A stretch of 64,000 nucleotides of DNA from Candidatus Cloacimonadota bacterium (GCA_030613025.1 JAUWMT010000005.1:20584-84583), one strand, 5' to 3'. Counted from the stretch's first letter, positions 49,186 to 61,923 are shown. Numbers and translations: made by a program. The notes: generated from the letters alone by a model not told the origin.

Positions 49186-52100
49186 TTACGCCTCCTGTTC
49201 TTTTATGTTTTTTTCAAATTCTTCTTTAAATAATTTTTTTACCGTTTTCTCTAAACTCAACTCTTCATCAAGAGCGTTTTTTACCTTATCACGCCAATAT
49301 TTCGCACCGGTTCCGGCAGGAATTCTATGACCGATGATCACGCTCTCTTTAAGCCCTTCCAGAGTATCAACTTTGCCATAAATTGCAGCTTCGGTCAGCA
49401 CTTTTGTGGTATTCTGGAATGAAGCTGCAGAGATAAAGCTATCAGTTATCAAAGCAGATTTTGTGATACCCATGAGAAGCTGTTCAAATGTAGCGACTTT
49501 GCTACCATCCTGTTCAACTTGGATATTCACTTTCTTCACATTAAGTTTATCAACGATCTCGCCTTCAAGGAAAATTGTATCACCCGGATCTAGTATTTTT
49601 ACTTTCTGCATCATCTGGCGAACGATCACACGAATGTGCTTGTCATTGATATCCACACCTTGTTTACGGTAAATTTCCAGAATTTCATTTGTGATGAATT
49701 CCTGAGTTGCGACCACACCTTTTGCAGTAAGAATATCATGAGGATCGAGTGGTCCATCTGATAACGGATCGCCATTCTCGACAACATCACCTTCATGTAC
49801 AATGATCCTTCTTCCATAAGGAATGGTATAGTCCTTATCAATTCCTGATGCTTCAGAAGAAATGGTAACTTTTCTTCCAAGACGCGTCAACTTGCCTATT
49901 TTTACTACACCATCGATTTCAGTAATAACTGCTTTGCTTGAAGGAGAGCGAGCTTCAAATAGTTCTACCACACGTGGCAAACCACCTGTGATGTCTCGCT
50001 GTTTCACTGTTACACGAGAAGTTTTACCGAGAATTTCTCCGGGGAATACTCGTGAATCCTCTTCAATTTCAAGGTTTAGTCCGGCAGGTAATGGCATTCG
50101 TATCTTCTTTTTCTCATCAGTTTCAATTATAAGTGTTGCCTGTTTACCTACATCTCTTGATTCAAGAATTGTGATTTCAGTACGTCCTGTCAGCTCATTG
50201 AATTCTGTTTTATATGTTTCATCTGCAATAAAATCATCATAGTGAACAGTTCCTTTTACAGTGGAAATCAATGGCGTATTATAGTTATCCCAACTGAACA
50301 AAAGAGTATCTTTTACTACTTTCTGTCCTTCTGAGACATAAATAGTTGCACCATACTCAACTTTATAACGACTGAGTTCTTCTTTTGATTCAGGATCGAT
50401 AATTCCAATTTTTCCCTGATAACTTGATGCGATCTTTTGTCCATCTCTATTTACGACATGATCCAATCTAACATATTTTATAATACCATCTTTTTCCGCA
50501 TTAACTTCTGCTTTTTCCACCAGAGTACTTGCTGCACCACCAATATGGAAAGTACGAAGCGTAAGCTGAGTTCCGGGCTCACCGATACTCTGCGCTGCGA
50601 TCACACCGACAGGTTCACCAATTGTTGCAGGTTTTCCTGTAGATAGATTTCTTCCATAGCATTTTGCACAGATACCTTTATCTGCTTCACAGGTCAGCAC
50701 AGAGCGAATTCTAACCACTCTTATACCGTGTTTTTGAATAAGATTTGCTTTTTCATCAGAAATGGTTTCACCAGCTTCTACAATGATGTTTCCGCTTACA
50801 GGATCAACAACCTCTTCTACAGCAGTACGTCCCGTAATTCGATAACTCAAAGGTTCAATTATCTTATTACCTTCTTTGAGGGCGGTCATATCGACACCCT
50901 GCATAGTACCACAATCATGTTGCGAGATAACGACCGATTGTGCAACGTCAACCAAACGACGAGTAAGATACCCGGCATCAGCGGTTTTTAGTGCAGTGTC
51001 AGCCAATCCTTTTCTTGCACCATGTGTTGATATGAAATATTCCAGAATTGTCAGACCTTCTTTGAAGTTTGATTTAATAGGATTCTCAATGATCTCACCC
51101 ATTTCACCGGTAAGTTTTCGGGAAGGTTTTTCCATCAAACCTCTCATAGCACCGAGCTGCTTGATCTGATCTCTTCCACCACGCGCACCTGATACTACCA
51201 TGATCCATATAGGATTGAATCCATGTCTATCCAGTTTGAGTTCTTCCATCATTTTATCAGTAATTTCTTCAGTTGCGATCTTCCACTGGTCGATCAAACG
51301 GTCATAGCGTTCACTTTCTGTAATAATACCAGTATCATATTCTTCCTGAATCTCCACAACCACATCTTCGGATTGCTTAAGAATGCTCGCTTTTTCTTTT
51401 GGAACAATAACATCAGCCATCCCAAAAGTGGTTCCTGATTTCGTTGCATATTTAAAACCGATATTTTTCAGATCATCGAGATAATATGCAGTACGCTCAG
51501 CGCCATATTTTTCATAAACTTCATAAGTAAGCTGATTTATTTTACCTTTATCAAAATTATAATTTTTAAAACTAATGTCTTCGGGAATGATTTGATTAAA
51601 GATAACTCTCCCGACAGTAGTGACTATACGCTTTCCTGATCCGGGGCATTTGTATTCGATCCATGAGTGAATATGCAAACCGGTATCTTCTTCTTTATTT
51701 TCATACTTCTGATAGGACTTCGTTCCCTGAAGTTCATAAGCGATAAGCACTTCGTCAGTTGAATTAAATTTGGAAAGTTCTTTTACATCCTCAGGTTCTT
51801 CAGAAGTAGCAATAGTAAGGAAATATACACCAAGAACAATATCTTGACTTGCCATAAGCACCGGTTTTCCGTTCGCAGGTGAGAGAATATTGTTCACAGG
51901 AGTCATCAGCACACGAGCTTCCATTTGAGCTTCCCCTGAAAGAGGAATATGTACAGCCATCTGGTCACCATCAAAGTCAGCATTGAAGGGATAACATAGA
52001 AGCGGATGCAGTTGAATAGCTTTCTCTTCAATAAGCACGGGGAGAAATGCCTGCATACTCAACCTATGAAGTGTAGGAGCTCTATTCAGAAGAACAGGAT

Positions 52101-53343
52101 AGTCCTTTATCACTTCTTCTAGAATCTTCCAGACTTCTGGTTTCTTCTCTTCCATGAGGCGTTTTGCTTGCTTGGTCGTGGTGACACCTTCAAACTTCTC
52201 TATTCTTTCAATTATATAAGGTTTGAAAAGTTCCAAAGCCATTTTCTTTGGTAATCCACACTGATTGAGCTGCAGATCAGGACCGATTACAATAACGGAA
52301 CGTCCCGAATAATCAACACGTTTTCCGAGAAGATTCTGTCTAAATCGACCCTTTTTCCCTTTAAGTTGATCACTTAATGATTTGAGAGGTCTATTTCCTC
52401 TGCCTTTTACGGGTCTGGATTTTCTACTATTATCCAAGAGTGCATCAACTGCTTCCTGAAGAATTCGCTTTTCATTACGCAGAATAACTTCAGGAGCATG
52501 TCCTTCAATAAGTGCTTTCAGCCGATTATTTCTTGTAATAACTCTTCTGTAAAGGTCGTTGAAATCGGCAGTTGCAAAACTTCCGCCCTCAAGATACACA
52601 AGGGGTCTAAGATCGGGTGGCATGACTGGAATTGTCTCAAGTATCATCCATTCCGGATGGTTACCTGAATTAATAAATGCATCTACAATTTTCAGTTTTT
52701 TAATAAGTTTTATTTTTGCCTGCTTTGTCTCGAATTTTATCGAGGTTCGCAGTTTATCAACTTCGTCATTAAGCTCAATCTCAGAGAGGAGTTTTCTAAT
52801 AGGTTCAGCACCCATTTCGGCTTCAAAGCCGGTGGGATATTTTTCTTTTGCCTGCTGATAGGATTCTTCATCAATAACATCACCGACATTATATTCAGAT
52901 GCCCCTGGATTGAGAACAATATAGGATTCATAATAAAGAACCCGATCCAATTCTTTTGATTTGAGATCGAGTAGCAACTGTATTGAACTGGGCATTTGTT
53001 TTACAAACCAGATGTGAGCAACTGGTACTGCAAGCTCGATATGTCCCATTCTATGACGACGTACCTTTGAGGAAGTAACCTCAACACCACAGCGGTCACA
53101 GATCAAACCTTTAAAACGATATTTTTTATACTTACCACATGAACATTCATAGTCTTTTTCAGGTCCGAATATTCTTTCACAGAAGAGTCCATCTTTTTCG
53201 GGCTTTAGTGTTCTGTAATTTATCGTTTCAGGTCGAGTTACCTCACCATAAGACCAGTCACGGATATTCTCGGGAGAAGCAATCTTTATGCTTACATAAT
53301 CGTAATCTTTTACGACATTGTCTCTTTTTAGTTCTCTAATCAT
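49186..53343 (-). CDS. rpoC: RNA polymerase beta' subunit
   Basis: [85 protein letters not shown]. Confidence 0.99.
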   Translation of the reverse strand: MIRELKRDNVVKDYDYVSIKIASPENIRDWSYGEVTRPETINYRTLKPEKDGLFCERIFGPEKDYECSCGKYKKYRFKGLICDRCGVEVTSSKVRRHRMGHIELAVPVAHIWFVKQMPSSIQLLLDLKSKELDRVLYYESYIVLNPGASEYNVGDVIDEESYQQAKEKYPTGFEAEMGAEPIRKLLSEIELNDEVDKLRTSIKFETKQAKIKLIKKLKIVDAFINSGNHPEWMILETIPVMPPDLRPLVYLEGGSFATADFNDLYRRVITRNNRLKALIEGHAPEVILRNEKRILQEAVDALLDNSRKSRPVKGRGNRPLKSLSDQLKGKKGRFRQNLLGKRVDYSGRSVIVIGPDLQLNQCGLPKKMALELFKPYIIERIEKFEGVTTTKQAKRLMEEKKPEVWKILEEVIKDYPVLLNRAPTLHRLSMQAFLPVLIEEKAIQLHPLLCYPFNADFDGDQMAVHIPLSGEAQMEARVLMTPVNNILSPANGKPVLMASQDIVLGVYFLTIATSEEPEDVKELSKFNSTDEVLIAYELQGTKSYQKYENKEEDTGLHIHSWIEYKCPGSGKRIVTTVGRVIFNQIIPEDISFKNYNFDKGKINQLTYEVYEKYGAERTAYYLDDLKNIGFKYATKSGTTFGMADVIVPKEKASILKQSEDVVVEIQEEYDTGIITESERYDRLIDQWKIATEEITDKMMEELKLDRHGFNPIWIMVVSGARGGRDQIKQLGAMRGLMEKPSRKLTGEMGEIIENPIKSNFKEGLTILEYFISTHGARKGLADTALKTADAGYLTRRLVDVAQSVVISQHDCGTMQGVDMTALKEGNKIIEPLSYRITGRTAVEEVVDPVSGNIIVEAGETISDEKANLIQKHGIRVVRIRSVLTCEADKGICAKCYGRNLSTGKPATIGEPVGVIAAQSIGEPGTQLTLRTFHIGGAASTLVEKAEVNAEKDGIIKYVRLDHVVNRDGQKIASSYQGKIGIIDPESKEELSRYKVEYGATIYVSEGQKVVKDTLLFSWDNYNTPLISTVKGTVHYDDFIADETYKTEFNELTGRTEITILESRDVGKQATLIIETDEKKKIRMPLPAGLNLEIEEDSRVFPGEILGKTSRVTVKQRDITGGLPRVVELFEARSPSSKAVITEIDGVVKIGKLTRLGRKVTISSEASGIDKDYTIPYGRRIIVHEGDVVENGDPLSDGPLDPHDILTAKGVVATQEFITNEILEIYRKQGVDINDKHIRVIVRQMMQKVKILDPGDTIFLEGEIVDKLNVKKVNIQVEQDGSKVATFEQLLMGITKSALITDSFISAASFQNTTKVLTEAAIYGKVDTLEGLKESVIIGHRIPAGTGAKYWRDKVKNALDEELSLEKTVKKLFKEEFEKNIKEQEA

Positions 53344-53371
53344 GTATGACCCTCATATTTTGGGGTGTTAC

Positions 53372-56300
53372 TTAACTATTTGTACTTTCAGATTTTTCTG
53401 AAAGCAGTTCGAAATTCAAACATAAACTTCTCAACTCACTTGCCAGCACATTAAAGGATTCAGGAATACCCGGTTTAGGTAATTCCTTACCTTTTGTAAT
53501 AGCTTCATATGTTTTATTTCGACCATCAACATCATCAGATTTTACTGTGAGCATTTCCTGAAGGAGACGAGATGCTCCATATGCTTCTAATGCCCAGACT
53601 TCCATTTCTCCGAGTCGTTGACCACCATGCTGGGCTTTACCACCAAGCGGTTGCTGAGTTACAAGTGAATAGGGACCGGTTGAACGAGCATGCATTTTAT
53701 CAACAACAAGGTGATTCAATTTCATCATGTAAATAACACCTACAGTAACCCGTTCGTGCATTGCTTCACCGGTTTTACCATCATAAAGCACAACTTTTCC
53801 GTCTTCAGTTAAGTTCGCTTTTTTCAGCTCATCGGTAATTTCCTGAATTGTCGCTCCGTCAAATATCGGAGTTTCTACATCGTATCCAAGAGCTCGGGCA
53901 GCCCATCCAAGATGAGTTTCAAGAATCTGTCCAATATTCATACGAGAAGGCACACCGAGAGGGTTAAGAATAATATCCACAGGAGTTCCGTCTTCAATAA
54001 AGGGCATATCCTGTATAGGAGCAATTTTTGCAATCACACCTTTATTACCATGGCGTCCAGCCATTTTGTCGCCAACTTCAATCTGTCGCTTCTTTCCGAT
54101 GAAAATTTTCACCATCTTCAGCACACCGGATGGAAGTTCATCTCCATATTTAATACGATCCCTGTGCTTCTTAAAGTAATTTTCATTCTCATCAAGAGCA
54201 TTTTTTACATCTATGATAATATCTTTATAGATATGTTCATTCTTCTTTTCATCTGTGATAAGCTTGTTTTCCAGATTCAATTTCTTATAAGAGATTTTTT
54301 TCAGTTCTTCATCAGTTATTTTTTTATTTGGGGGAATAAAGAAACGACCAGTTTTTACTTCAGTAATTCTATATGCAGTTTCGCCAATTAACAAGTTTGT
54401 CAGTTTAGATTTGAGGAATTTATATATCTTCTTATTTTCTGTATCATATTTGGTTTTCAATTTTGATAACTTCTCTTCTTTTTCCTGCTCGGAGAGTTCA
54501 TCGCTTTCTGCTTTTGAGAAGAATTTTACATCAACGACAACACCTTCCATGCCAGGTTTTGCTTTTAATGAGGTATCCGAGAAATCACCAGCGCGTTCTC
54601 CGAATAATGCTCGCATTAATTTTTCTTCAGGCGACAGATCAACAGTTGACGATTTAGGTGTTATTTTTCCAACCAATATGTCGCCAGATTTGACATGAGA
54701 GCCGACACGTACAACACCGGTCGTATCAAGATTTCTCAGTGCAAATTTCGGAACATTGGGAATATCGTCAGTGAGTTCTTCGTCACCTTCTCGAGTGCTA
54801 CGTACGAGCACTTCAAGTTCCTCGATATAAATTGAGGTAAGCTCATCCTCACGGGCAACTTTTTCGTTAATGATTATTGCATCTTCATAGTTGTAGCCAT
54901 ACCACGGCATGAATGCCACGATCATATTAGTACCAAGAGCAAGCTCACCATTTTTAATTGCAGGACCATCTGTGATCAGTTCACCTTTTTTGACTTTCTG
55001 TCCCACCACAACTTCAGGGTGCTGATTAATACATGTTTCCTGATTCGTTCGTTGGAATTTTTTAAGTTTAAAAGATCTCTTGTCTTCCATCGCTGAAATT
55101 GATTCCTTTTCATCATCTTTGAAAATCCTTTTTAATACGATCTCATCTGATGAAATTTTTTCTACCTTAGCGTCAAATGGGGCTTTAATTGCCAATTCAG
55201 AATCTTGAGCAACTAATTTTTCAATTCCAGTGGCGACAACTGGTGGTCTTGGTTTTATTAGAGGGACTGCTTGGCGCTGCATATTTGATCCCATCAGTGC
55301 TCTGTTTGCATCATCATGATCAAGGAAAGGTACCAGCCCCGCAGAAACACTTACGATCTGCTGTCTGGAAGAATCGATGTAATTAACTTCTTCTCTTGGA
55401 ATGAGAACAAAGTCGCCACCCGAGAGACAGAAGACACGCTCTTTTAAGATTTTACCTTTTTTATCAACTTCTATACCTGCTTGTGCGATTTTCATATTCT
55501 CTTCCTGAGTAGGATCGAGATAATCAACCTGATGGGTTACTTTGCCGTTTTCGACCTTAATATAAGGAGTTTCTAAAAAACCGAATTTGTTCACCCGAGT
55601 ATAGATTGCCGGTGAAGTTAAAAGACCGATATTCGGTCCTTCCGGTGTTTCAATAGGACAAATTCTTCCATAATGTGAATAGTGCACATCACGTACTTCA
55701 AAACCAGCCCGTTCTCTGGTTAGTCCACCTGGACCCAATGCACTCAAACGTCGCATGTGAGTTATTGCTGCAAGAGGATTTGTTTGCTCCATGAACTGAG
55801 AAAGTTCACCAGTAAGGAAGAAGGAATTCACGACAGCCATCAAGGCATTTGTATTCACCAAACCCAATACTGATGCATCATCGCTGGAACTTAGTGTCAT
55901 TCTTTCACGTGCAATTCTCGCTACTCTGGAAAGTCCAATTGAAAACTGATTGGCGACAAGTTCACCAACACCACTTACACGGCGATTACTGAGATGATCA
56001 ATATCATCAGTTGCACTGACCCCTTTGTATAAACGAATAATTTCATTAATAATTGCGATGAAATCATCCTTTGTAAGTATTTGTGTTTCTATTGGGATAT
56101 CAAGATGAAGGCGTCTGTTTAGTTTATACCTTCCAACTTCACCGAGACTGTATCTCTTAGGATTAAAGAATATCCTATTAATGAGTTCACGTGCAGCGTC
56201 AATGGGAGGTTCTTCTCCAGGACGAATAATATTATAGATGAATTTAAGGGCTTCTTCTTCCGAAGCTGTCGGATCTTTTGCAAGAGTGCTTTCTACGATC

Positions 56301-57181
56301 CTTCTTTCATCTTCCTGGCTTTCGTGGATGACCTTGACTGTCTTAACTTTAGCGTTTAAAATCTTATCGGCAAGACCTTCTGTAAGAAGCGCACCACCTT
56401 CAGCAATTACCTCACCACTTTTTTTATCGATAATATCTTCAAAAAGAACCCTCTCAAGAAATTCTTCTTTAGTAAGATCAAGCTCTTGAGGAGTATAAAA
56501 AGTTTTTCTTATTGAATCATTATCGGAAAGCCCCTGACATCTAAGAATGGTGGTAACAGGCACTTTATGTCGTTTATCAATAAGAACATAGATGATATCC
56601 TGAGTGTCTGTAAGAAATTGGAACCATGAACCCTGAACAGGAATTACCTTTGCGTTGTAGAGAACTTTACCACTTCCATGAGTTTCACTGGTAAAAGTGA
56701 TACCCGGAGAACGGTGGAGCTGACTTATAATAACGCGCTCCTCACCATTAATGATGAAGGTTCCCCTATCGGTGATCATTGGAATTTCACCGAGGAAAAG
56801 GTCTTTTTCTTTTACACTTTTAACTCTCTGCTGTTCGCCTTCCACAGTTTTCTCAAAAGTCGTTAAACGGAATTTAACTTTTAATGGAGAACTATAAGTC
56901 AGGTTTCGTTCAATACATTCATCAGGAGTATATTTCTCCTTGAGAACATTATATTGAATGAACTCCAGCAGGAATTGACCTTGCGTATCCTCTACAGGAA
57001 AATGATTATTAAATACTTCCTGCAAGCCGATATCTTCTCTTTTTTCGGGCAAAATGTCCTTTTGCAGAAACTTGAAATATGAACCCTTCTGCATAGTGAG
57101 CAGATTGGGTATCTCCACATCGGGAAGTTTAAACCCATGAAGACGTTCAGCCATTTTGGAAAAACTTTTTCTTTCCTTCAT
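53372..57181 (-). CDS. rpoB: RNA polymerase beta subunit
   Basis: GELSQFMEQTNPLAAITHMRRLSALGPGGLTRERAGFEVRDVHYSHYGRICPIETPEGPNIGLL; GDKMAGRHGNKGVIAKI; GGKAQHGGQRLGEMEVWALEAYGAS. Confidence 0.99.
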   Translation of the reverse strand: MKERKSFSKMAERLHGFKLPDVEIPNLLTMQKGSYFKFLQKDILPEKREDIGLQEVFNNHFPVEDTQGQFLLEFIQYNVLKEKYTPDECIERNLTYSSPLKVKFRLTTFEKTVEGEQQRVKSVKEKDLFLGEIPMITDRGTFIINGEERVIISQLHRSPGITFTSETHGSGKVLYNAKVIPVQGSWFQFLTDTQDIIYVLIDKRHKVPVTTILRCQGLSDNDSIRKTFYTPQELDLTKEEFLERVLFEDIIDKKSGEVIAEGGALLTEGLADKILNAKVKTVKVIHESQEDERRIVESTLAKDPTASEEEALKFIYNIIRPGEEPPIDAARELINRIFFNPKRYSLGEVGRYKLNRRLHLDIPIETQILTKDDFIAIINEIIRLYKGVSATDDIDHLSNRRVSGVGELVANQFSIGLSRVARIARERMTLSSSDDASVLGLVNTNALMAVVNSFFLTGELSQFMEQTNPLAAITHMRRLSALGPGGLTRERAGFEVRDVHYSHYGRICPIETPEGPNIGLLTSPAIYTRVNKFGFLETPYIKVENGKVTHQVDYLDPTQEENMKIAQAGIEVDKKGKILKERVFCLSGGDFVLIPREEVNYIDSSRQQIVSVSAGLVPFLDHDDANRALMGSNMQRQAVPLIKPRPPVVATGIEKLVAQDSELAIKAPFDAKVEKISSDEIVLKRIFKDDEKESISAMEDKRSFKLKKFQRTNQETCINQHPEVVVGQKVKKGELITDGPAIKNGELALGTNMIVAFMPWYGYNYEDAIIINEKVAREDELTSIYIEELEVLVRSTREGDEELTDDIPNVPKFALRNLDTTGVVRVGSHVKSGDILVGKITPKSSTVDLSPEEKLMRALFGERAGDFSDTSLKAKPGMEGVVVDVKFFSKAESDELSEQEKEEKLSKLKTKYDTENKKIYKFLKSKLTNLLIGETAYRITEVKTGRFFIPPNKKITDEELKKISYKKLNLENKLITDEKKNEHIYKDIIIDVKNALDENENYFKKHRDRIKYGDELPSGVLKMVKIFIGKKRQIEVGDKMAGRHGNKGVIAKIAPIQDMPFIEDGTPVDIILNPLGVPSRMNIGQILETHLGWAARALGYDVETPIFDGATIQEITDELKKANLTEDGKVVLYDGKTGEAMHERVTVGVIYMMKLNHLVVDKMHARSTGPYSLVTQQPLGGKAQHGGQRLGEMEVWALEAYGASRLLQEMLTVKSDDVDGRNKTYEAITKGKELPKPGIPESFNVLASELRSLCLNFELLSEKSESTNS

Positions 57182-57272
57182 GTGCTCCTTATTTAGCCAA
57201 AGACATCTTCACTCGTGTGAATGAAGAGTCTATTAGTATTTGAATGAAATGTGTTATAGAACACGTCATTAT

Positions 57273-57656
57273 CTACTTAATCTCTACAGAGCCACCTTCA
57301 GCTTCGATCTTCTCTTTAATTGACTGCGCTTCATCTTTTGAAACACCTTCTGCTACTGGTTTTGGTGCTTCATCAACTAAGGCCTTGGATTCTTTCAATC
57401 CTAATTTTGTAATCTGACGGACAACCTTAATGACCTGGATCTTCTTTGCTCCGGAATTAGTTAAGATCACGTCAAATTCTGTTTTCTCTTCTTCTTTTGC
57501 GGCTTCGCCTGCTACAGGACCTGCAACCGCAACTACTGGTGCTGCAGCTGACACACCAAATTCTTCTTCTAAAGCTTTCACTAAATCAGCTAATTCCATT
57601 ACGTTGAGTTCTTTTACGAGCTCAATAATCTTATCTTTTTTGCTGCCTTCTGCCAT
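57273..57656 (-). CDS. rplL: 50S ribosomal protein L7/L12
   Basis: [67 protein letters not shown]. Confidence 0.98.
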   Translation of the reverse strand: MAEGSKKDKIIELVKELNVMELADLVKALEEEFGVSAAAPVVAVAGPVAGEAAKEEEKTEFDVILTNSGAKKIQVIKVVRQITKLGLKESKALVDEAPKPVAEGVSKDEAQSIKEKIEAEGGSVEIK

Positions 57657-57734
57657 TATATCCTCCTATAATTAAGCATATTATTATTTTTATTTATTAT
57701 ATTACGGCTAATATTCAAATGCAGTTAAATACGT

Positions 57735-58277
57735 TTATGATTGCTGTTTGTTCTTGATCTCATTGAGCACAAGAACCAACTTCTGCAAAATACTGTTAAG
57801 GGTATATACCAATCCAGAGATAGGTGAATTGAAACTTCTGACAACTTGTGCAAGCAATTCCTGTTTGGATGGCAGGTTTACTATTCTTTCGAGTTCCTGA
57901 ACATCCATAAGCTGATTATCAATTATCCCAACTTTGAATTTGAAAAAATCTTTCTCATCGGGAAGACTCTTCATAAAATCCGAAATTAATCTCGGAGGAG
58001 TGACTTCATCTTCCTTTGATACTGCGATAGCGGTGGGTCCGACAAGATATTCATCAAGACCTTCAATTGATAAATCTTTTACAGCTAATTTTAACAGTGT
58101 ATTTTTTGCAACAAAGTAATCAACTTTATTATCTCTAAATTTGCTTCTCAGATCTGTATCTTCCTGAACAGATATCCCTTTATAATCTACAAGCACTATA
58201 GCTTTTGCTTTATCCAAACGTTCTTTTAACTGTTGAACATTTTCTATATTTCTTGGATTTACAGCTTTCTGTTCCAT
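57735..58277 (-). CDS. rplJ: 50S ribosomal protein L10
   Basis: LKERLDKAKAIVLVDYKGISVQEDTDLRSKFRDNKVDYFVAKNTLLKLAV. Confidence 0.97.
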   Translation of the reverse strand: MEQKAVNPRNIENVQQLKERLDKAKAIVLVDYKGISVQEDTDLRSKFRDNKVDYFVAKNTLLKLAVKDLSIEGLDEYLVGPTAIAVSKEDEVTPPRLISDFMKSLPDEKDFFKFKVGIIDNQLMDVQELERIVNLPSKQELLAQVVRSFNSPISGLVYTLNSILQKLVLVLNEIKNKQQS

Positions 58278-58289
58278 ATAATATCCTAT

Positions 58290-58997
58290 TTATTTCGCTT
58301 GAATTTCTTTAATGTAGCCGACTGAATCTATCTTAATACCCGGGCTCATAGTTGAGCATATGGTAATATTTTTTACATATCGACCTTTGGCTGATGCCGG
58401 TCTGTCACGAAGTATTGCACGCATTAATGCCTCTGCATTTTCTGCCAGTTTTTCATTTTCAAATGATACTTTCCCAAGTGGGACATGAATGTTTGAAAAC
58501 TTATCAATTCGATATTCGACCTTACCAGCTTTTGCTTCTTTAACTGCCTTCTCAATGTCATTGGTAATAGTGCCTGCTTTGGGATTGGGCATTAACTTTC
58601 TGGGACCAAGAATACGAGCCAGTTTACCAACCTTACCCATCATATTAGGAGATGCAATTGCAACATCAAAATCTGTCCAGCCGCCCTGAATCTTTTCTGC
58701 AAGATCATCCATACCAACATAGTCAGCACCAGCGTTTTTTGCTTCATCAACTTTATCACCTTCTGCAAAGACAAGAACCTTCACATCTTTACCGGTTCCA
58801 TTAGGAAGCACCACTGTTCCACGAACCATCTGGTTTGCCTTTTTGGGATCAACACCTAAGCGAAAGTGAAGCTCAACGGTTTCATCGAAATTTTTATTTG
58901 CAATTTCTTTAAGCAGATTCAGAGATTCATCAAATCCATATGCTTTTTCTGCTTCAAGCTTCTCCAAACCCTGATTATATTTCTTGCCTCTTTTCAT
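58290..58997 (-). CDS. rplA: 50S ribosomal protein L1
   Basis: [65 protein letters not shown]. Confidence 0.98.
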   Translation of the reverse strand: MKRGKKYNQGLEKLEAEKAYGFDESLNLLKEIANKNFDETVELHFRLGVDPKKANQMVRGTVVLPNGTGKDVKVLVFAEGDKVDEAKNAGADYVGMDDLAEKIQGGWTDFDVAIASPNMMGKVGKLARILGPRKLMPNPKAGTITNDIEKAVKEAKAGKVEYRIDKFSNIHVPLGKVSFENEKLAENAEALMRAILRDRPASAKGRYVKNITICSTMSPGIKIDSVGYIKEIQAK

Positions 58998-59019
58998 GAA
59001 GTATGCTCCTCTATTTCAC

Positions 59020-59445
59020 TTAATGCTGAATGGTAACACCCATACTACGGGCAGTACCTGCGACCATTTTCTTCGCAGCTTCGATGTTTGCAGCATTCAA
59101 ATCTTCCATTTTGATCTTTGCGATCTTTTCGACCTGTTCGTCTGTGATCGAACCGATCTTTTCTCTATTGGGTACACCGGAACCCTTTGCCAAACCAGCT
59201 TCCTTTTTTATCAGAACTGCTGCGGGTGGTGTTTTTGTAATAAAGCTGAATGTCCTATCAGCCCAGACAGTGATCTCTGCAGGAATGATCATTCCCGGCT
59301 GATCTTTTGTCTTATCATTGAATTGCTTGCAGAACTCTCCAATATTCACTCCGTGCTGTCCCAAAGCTGGACCAACCGGAGGAGCAGGAGTTGCCTGTCC
59401 TGCAGCCAATTGTATCTTAATTTTTGCTAAAACTTTTTTTGCCAT
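59020..59445 (-). CDS. rplK: 50S ribosomal protein L11
   Basis: [57 protein letters not shown]. Confidence 0.98.
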   Translation of the reverse strand: MAKKVLAKIKIQLAAGQATPAPPVGPALGQHGVNIGEFCKQFNDKTKDQPGMIIPAEITVWADRTFSFITKTPPAAVLIKKEAGLAKGSGVPNREKIGSITDEQVEKIAKIKMEDLNAANIEAAKKMVAGTARSMGVTIQH

Positions 59446-59459
59446 AGTAATAGTAACCT

Positions 59460-59990
59460 TTAATCGAGTTTTTCTACTTGACTGAAACCGACCTCGACCG
59501 GTGTGATACGACCAAAAACGGTCACATTCACAACAAGTTTTTCCTTGTCTCCAATAATTCTCTCTATTGCACCATCAAAATCATCAAAGGGCCCGTCAAT
59601 GATCTTTATGCGATCACCAACGAGGAATTTCATTTCGCTGGACACAGAGTCTTTATCTTTCTTCACTCCGAGAATTCTATTTACTTCTTTTTCAGATAAT
59701 GGTTTCGGAGTTTTATCGCTGCCTAAAAATTTTGTTGTGGCAGGTAATCGAAGCACAAACTGAAAGGTTGCAGGAATCATATTCATTTCAATAAGAACAT
59801 AATTTGGAAAGATCTTCTTTTCCTTAACGATCTTTTTACCATCTCTGATAATAAAGGTCTTGTGAGAAGGTATTATTATCTCACCGAAGTGTTCTTTAAG
59901 ATCACTTTCTTCAAGAAACTTTTCAATTGCTTCCTTAACCTTTTTCTCTTTGCCCACATAAGTGTGGAGCACGTACCATTTTTTTTCCAT
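59460..59990 (-). CDS. nusG: transcription termination/antitermination factor NusG
   Basis: [61 protein letters not shown]. Confidence 0.97.
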   Translation of the reverse strand: MEKKWYVLHTYVGKEKKVKEAIEKFLEESDLKEHFGEIIIPSHKTFIIRDGKKIVKEKKIFPNYVLIEMNMIPATFQFVLRLPATTKFLGSDKTPKPLSEKEVNRILGVKKDKDSVSSEMKFLVGDRIKIIDGPFDDFDGAIERIIGDKEKLVVNVTVFGRITPVEVGFSQVEKLD

Positions 59991-60178
59991 TATCTAAATA
60001 ACACCAAATTCACAATCTGCGTGAAAATATTATCAACGATCCAAATAAAAATACCCAGAAGTACAGAGAAAGCAATAACTACAGAAGTACCTTCTTTGAG
60101 GTCTGCTTTTGTTGGCCATACTACATTGCGTAGCTCTTGGCGAACTTCTTTTAAAAATTTTGCTATTTTTTTAAACAT
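59990..60178 (-). CDS. secE: preprotein translocase subunit SecE
   Basis: MFKKIAKFLKEVRQELRNVVWPTKADLKEGTSVVIAFSVLLGIFIWIVDNIFTQIV; ORF-track N-terminal 17 aa overlap tRNA-Trp. Confidence 0.95.
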   Translation of the reverse strand: MFKKIAKFLKEVRQELRNVVWPTKADLKEGTSVVIAFSVLLGIFIWIVDNIFTQIVNLVLFR

Positions 60179-60199
60179 AAATTTCTTTCTAGAAAATAA

Positions 60200-60275
60200 T
60201 GGCAGGGCTGGCAGGAATTGAACCCGCACTCTTCGGTTTTGGAGACCGCCGCTTTGCCAATTAAGCTACAGCCCT
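60200..60275 (-). tRNA. tRNA-Trp(CCA), CCA tail encoded
   Basis: RC: agggctgtagcttaattggcaaagcggcggtctCCAaaaccgaagagtgcgggttcaattcctgccagccctgcca folds as cloverleaf. Confidence 0.95.
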
Positions 60276-60285
60276 ACACATAGAA

Positions 60286-60435
60286 TTATTTAATTTCTTT
60301 GTGAAGTGTATGCTTTCTACATTTCGGACAATACTTTTTACACTCCAATTTATTTGGATGAGTTTGTTTATTCTTCGTGGTCACATAGTTACGTGATTTG
60401 CACTCCGAACAAGAAAGTTTAATATAAATTCTCAT
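60286..60435 (-). CDS. rpmG: 50S ribosomal protein L33
   Basis: [51 protein letters not shown]; not in ORF track. Confidence 0.96.
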   Translation of the reverse strand: MRIYIKLSCSECKSRNYVTTKNKQTHPNKLECKKYCPKCRKHTLHKEIK

Positions 60436-60445
60436 TATATTGTCC

Positions 60446-61636
60446 TTATTCTATTATCTCCGTGACAACTCCAGCACCGACTGTACGTCCACCTTCACGA
60501 ATTGCGAAACGAAGTCCTTTTTCCATAGCGATAGGAGTAAGAAGTTCAATTTCCATAATTACTCTATCGCCGGGCATAACCATATCTGTTCCTTCAGGAA
60601 GCATTAAGGTTCCGGTCACGTCAGTAGTTCTGAAATAGAACTGAGGTCTGTAACCAGAGAAGAAAGGTTTGTGTCTTCCACCTTCATCTTTTGTAAGAAT
60701 ATAGGTTTCGCCTTTGAATTTCTTGTGAGGGGTAATACTGCCTGGTTTTGCAAGAACCATACCACGTTCGACTTCATCTTTTGCAATACCACGAATCAAC
60801 ACACCAACGTTATCACCAGCTTCGCCACGATCCAGAAGTTTTCTGAACATTTCGACACCGGTCACAACGATTTCACGGGTTTCTCTGATCCCAACACGTT
60901 CGACTTTGTCTCCAACTTTAACAACACCACGCTCGATTCTTCCTGTAGCCACTGTTCCACGTCCGGGAATACTAAAGATATCTTCAATGGGCATCAAGAA
61001 AGGCATATCTGTCTTTCTGTCTGGAATCGGGATGTACTCATCAATTGCAGCAATAAGGTCATGAATACATTTTGTTTTTTCAGGATCATCAGGGTTATTC
61101 AATGCTTCGAGAGCACTACCGGGTATGATCGGAACATCGTCGCCGGGGAATTCATAATCATTGAGAAGGTCACGAACTTCAAGTTCAACCAATTCAATGA
61201 GTTCTGGATCATCGACCATATCGATCTTGTTCAAGAATACCACAACATAAGGCACATTCACTTGCTTTGCAAGAAGAATATGTTCTCTTGTCTGTGGCAT
61301 GACACCATCTGCAGCACTGACGACCAAAATTGTGCCGTCCATCTGTGCAGCACCTGTGATCATGTTCTTAATATAGTCAGCATGACCGGGACAATCTACG
61401 TGCGCGTAGTGTCGTTTATCACTCTCATACTCAACGTGAGCAGTTGCAATAGTGATACCACGCTCTCTTTCTTCCGGGGCATTATCGATCTGATCGAAAG
61501 AGACATATTCTGCCTGCCCCTTTTTAGAAAGAATAAGTGTCATTGCAGCGGTTAATGTGGTCTTACCATGGTCGATATGACCGATGGTACCAACATTAAC
61601 ATGCGGTTTCGTTCTCTTATAAGTTTCCTTTGCCAT
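60446..61636 (-). CDS. tuf: elongation factor Tu
   Basis: [72 protein letters not shown]. Confidence 0.99.
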   Translation of the reverse strand: MAKETYKRTKPHVNVGTIGHIDHGKTTLTAAMTLILSKKGQAEYVSFDQIDNAPEERERGITIATAHVEYESDKRHYAHVDCPGHADYIKNMITGAAQMDGTILVVSAADGVMPQTREHILLAKQVNVPYVVVFLNKIDMVDDPELIELVELEVRDLLNDYEFPGDDVPIIPGSALEALNNPDDPEKTKCIHDLIAAIDEYIPIPDRKTDMPFLMPIEDIFSIPGRGTVATGRIERGVVKVGDKVERVGIRETREIVVTGVEMFRKLLDRGEAGDNVGVLIRGIAKDEVERGMVLAKPGSITPHKKFKGETYILTKDEGGRHKPFFSGYRPQFYFRTTDVTGTLMLPEGTDMVMPGDRVIMEIELLTPIAMEKGLRFAIREGGRTVGAGVVTEIIE

Positions 61637-61664
61637 GTATCCTCCTAATATAATACATTTTCAA

Positions 61665-61740
61665 TGGAGCTCATGACCGGGATTGAACCGGTGACCTCAT
61701 CCTTACCAAGGATGTGCTCTACCGACTGAGCTACATGAGC
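61665..61740 (-). tRNA. tRNA-Thr(GGT), CCA encoded
   Basis: RC: gctcatgtagctcagtcggtagagcacatccttGGTaaggatgaggtcaccggttcaatcccggtcatgagctcca. Confidence 0.95.
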
Positions 61741-61741
61741 A

Positions 61742-61818
61742 TGGAGCGGGAAACGGGGTTCGAACCCGCGACCCTTAGCTTGGAAGGCTAATGCTCTAGC
61801 CAGCTGAGCTATTCCCGC
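61742..61818 (-). tRNA. tRNA-Gly(TCC), CCA encoded
   Basis: RC: gcgggaatagctcagctggctagagcattagcctTCCaagctaagggtcgcgggttcgaaccccgtttcccgctcca. Confidence 0.95.
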
Positions 61819-61824
61819 AATTTA

Positions 61825-61909
61825 TGGTGGGGAGAGAAGGATTTGAACCTCCGCAGGCTTCGCCGGCAGATTTACAGTCTGCTCCCTTTGACCACTAGGG
61901 TATCTCCCC
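61825..61909 (-). tRNA. tRNA-Tyr(GTA), CCA encoded
   Basis: RC: ggggagataccctagtggtcaaagggagcagactGTAaatctgccggcgaagcctgcggaggttcaaatccttctctccccacca; long variable arm. Confidence 0.95.
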
Positions 61910-61923
61910 ATTTAAAATAATTC

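Noticed and set aside
57182-57272. Hairpin CTTCAC-TCGT-GTGAA between rplL and rpoB as a novel regulatory RNA
   Set aside because: Short imperfect stem in a gap where attenuators or processing sites are common; insufficient evidence for more.
60671-61555. 294-aa plus-strand ORF antisense to tuf
   Set aside because: Cys/Phe/His-rich shadow ORF produced by codon bias of the highly conserved tuf gene on the minus strand.
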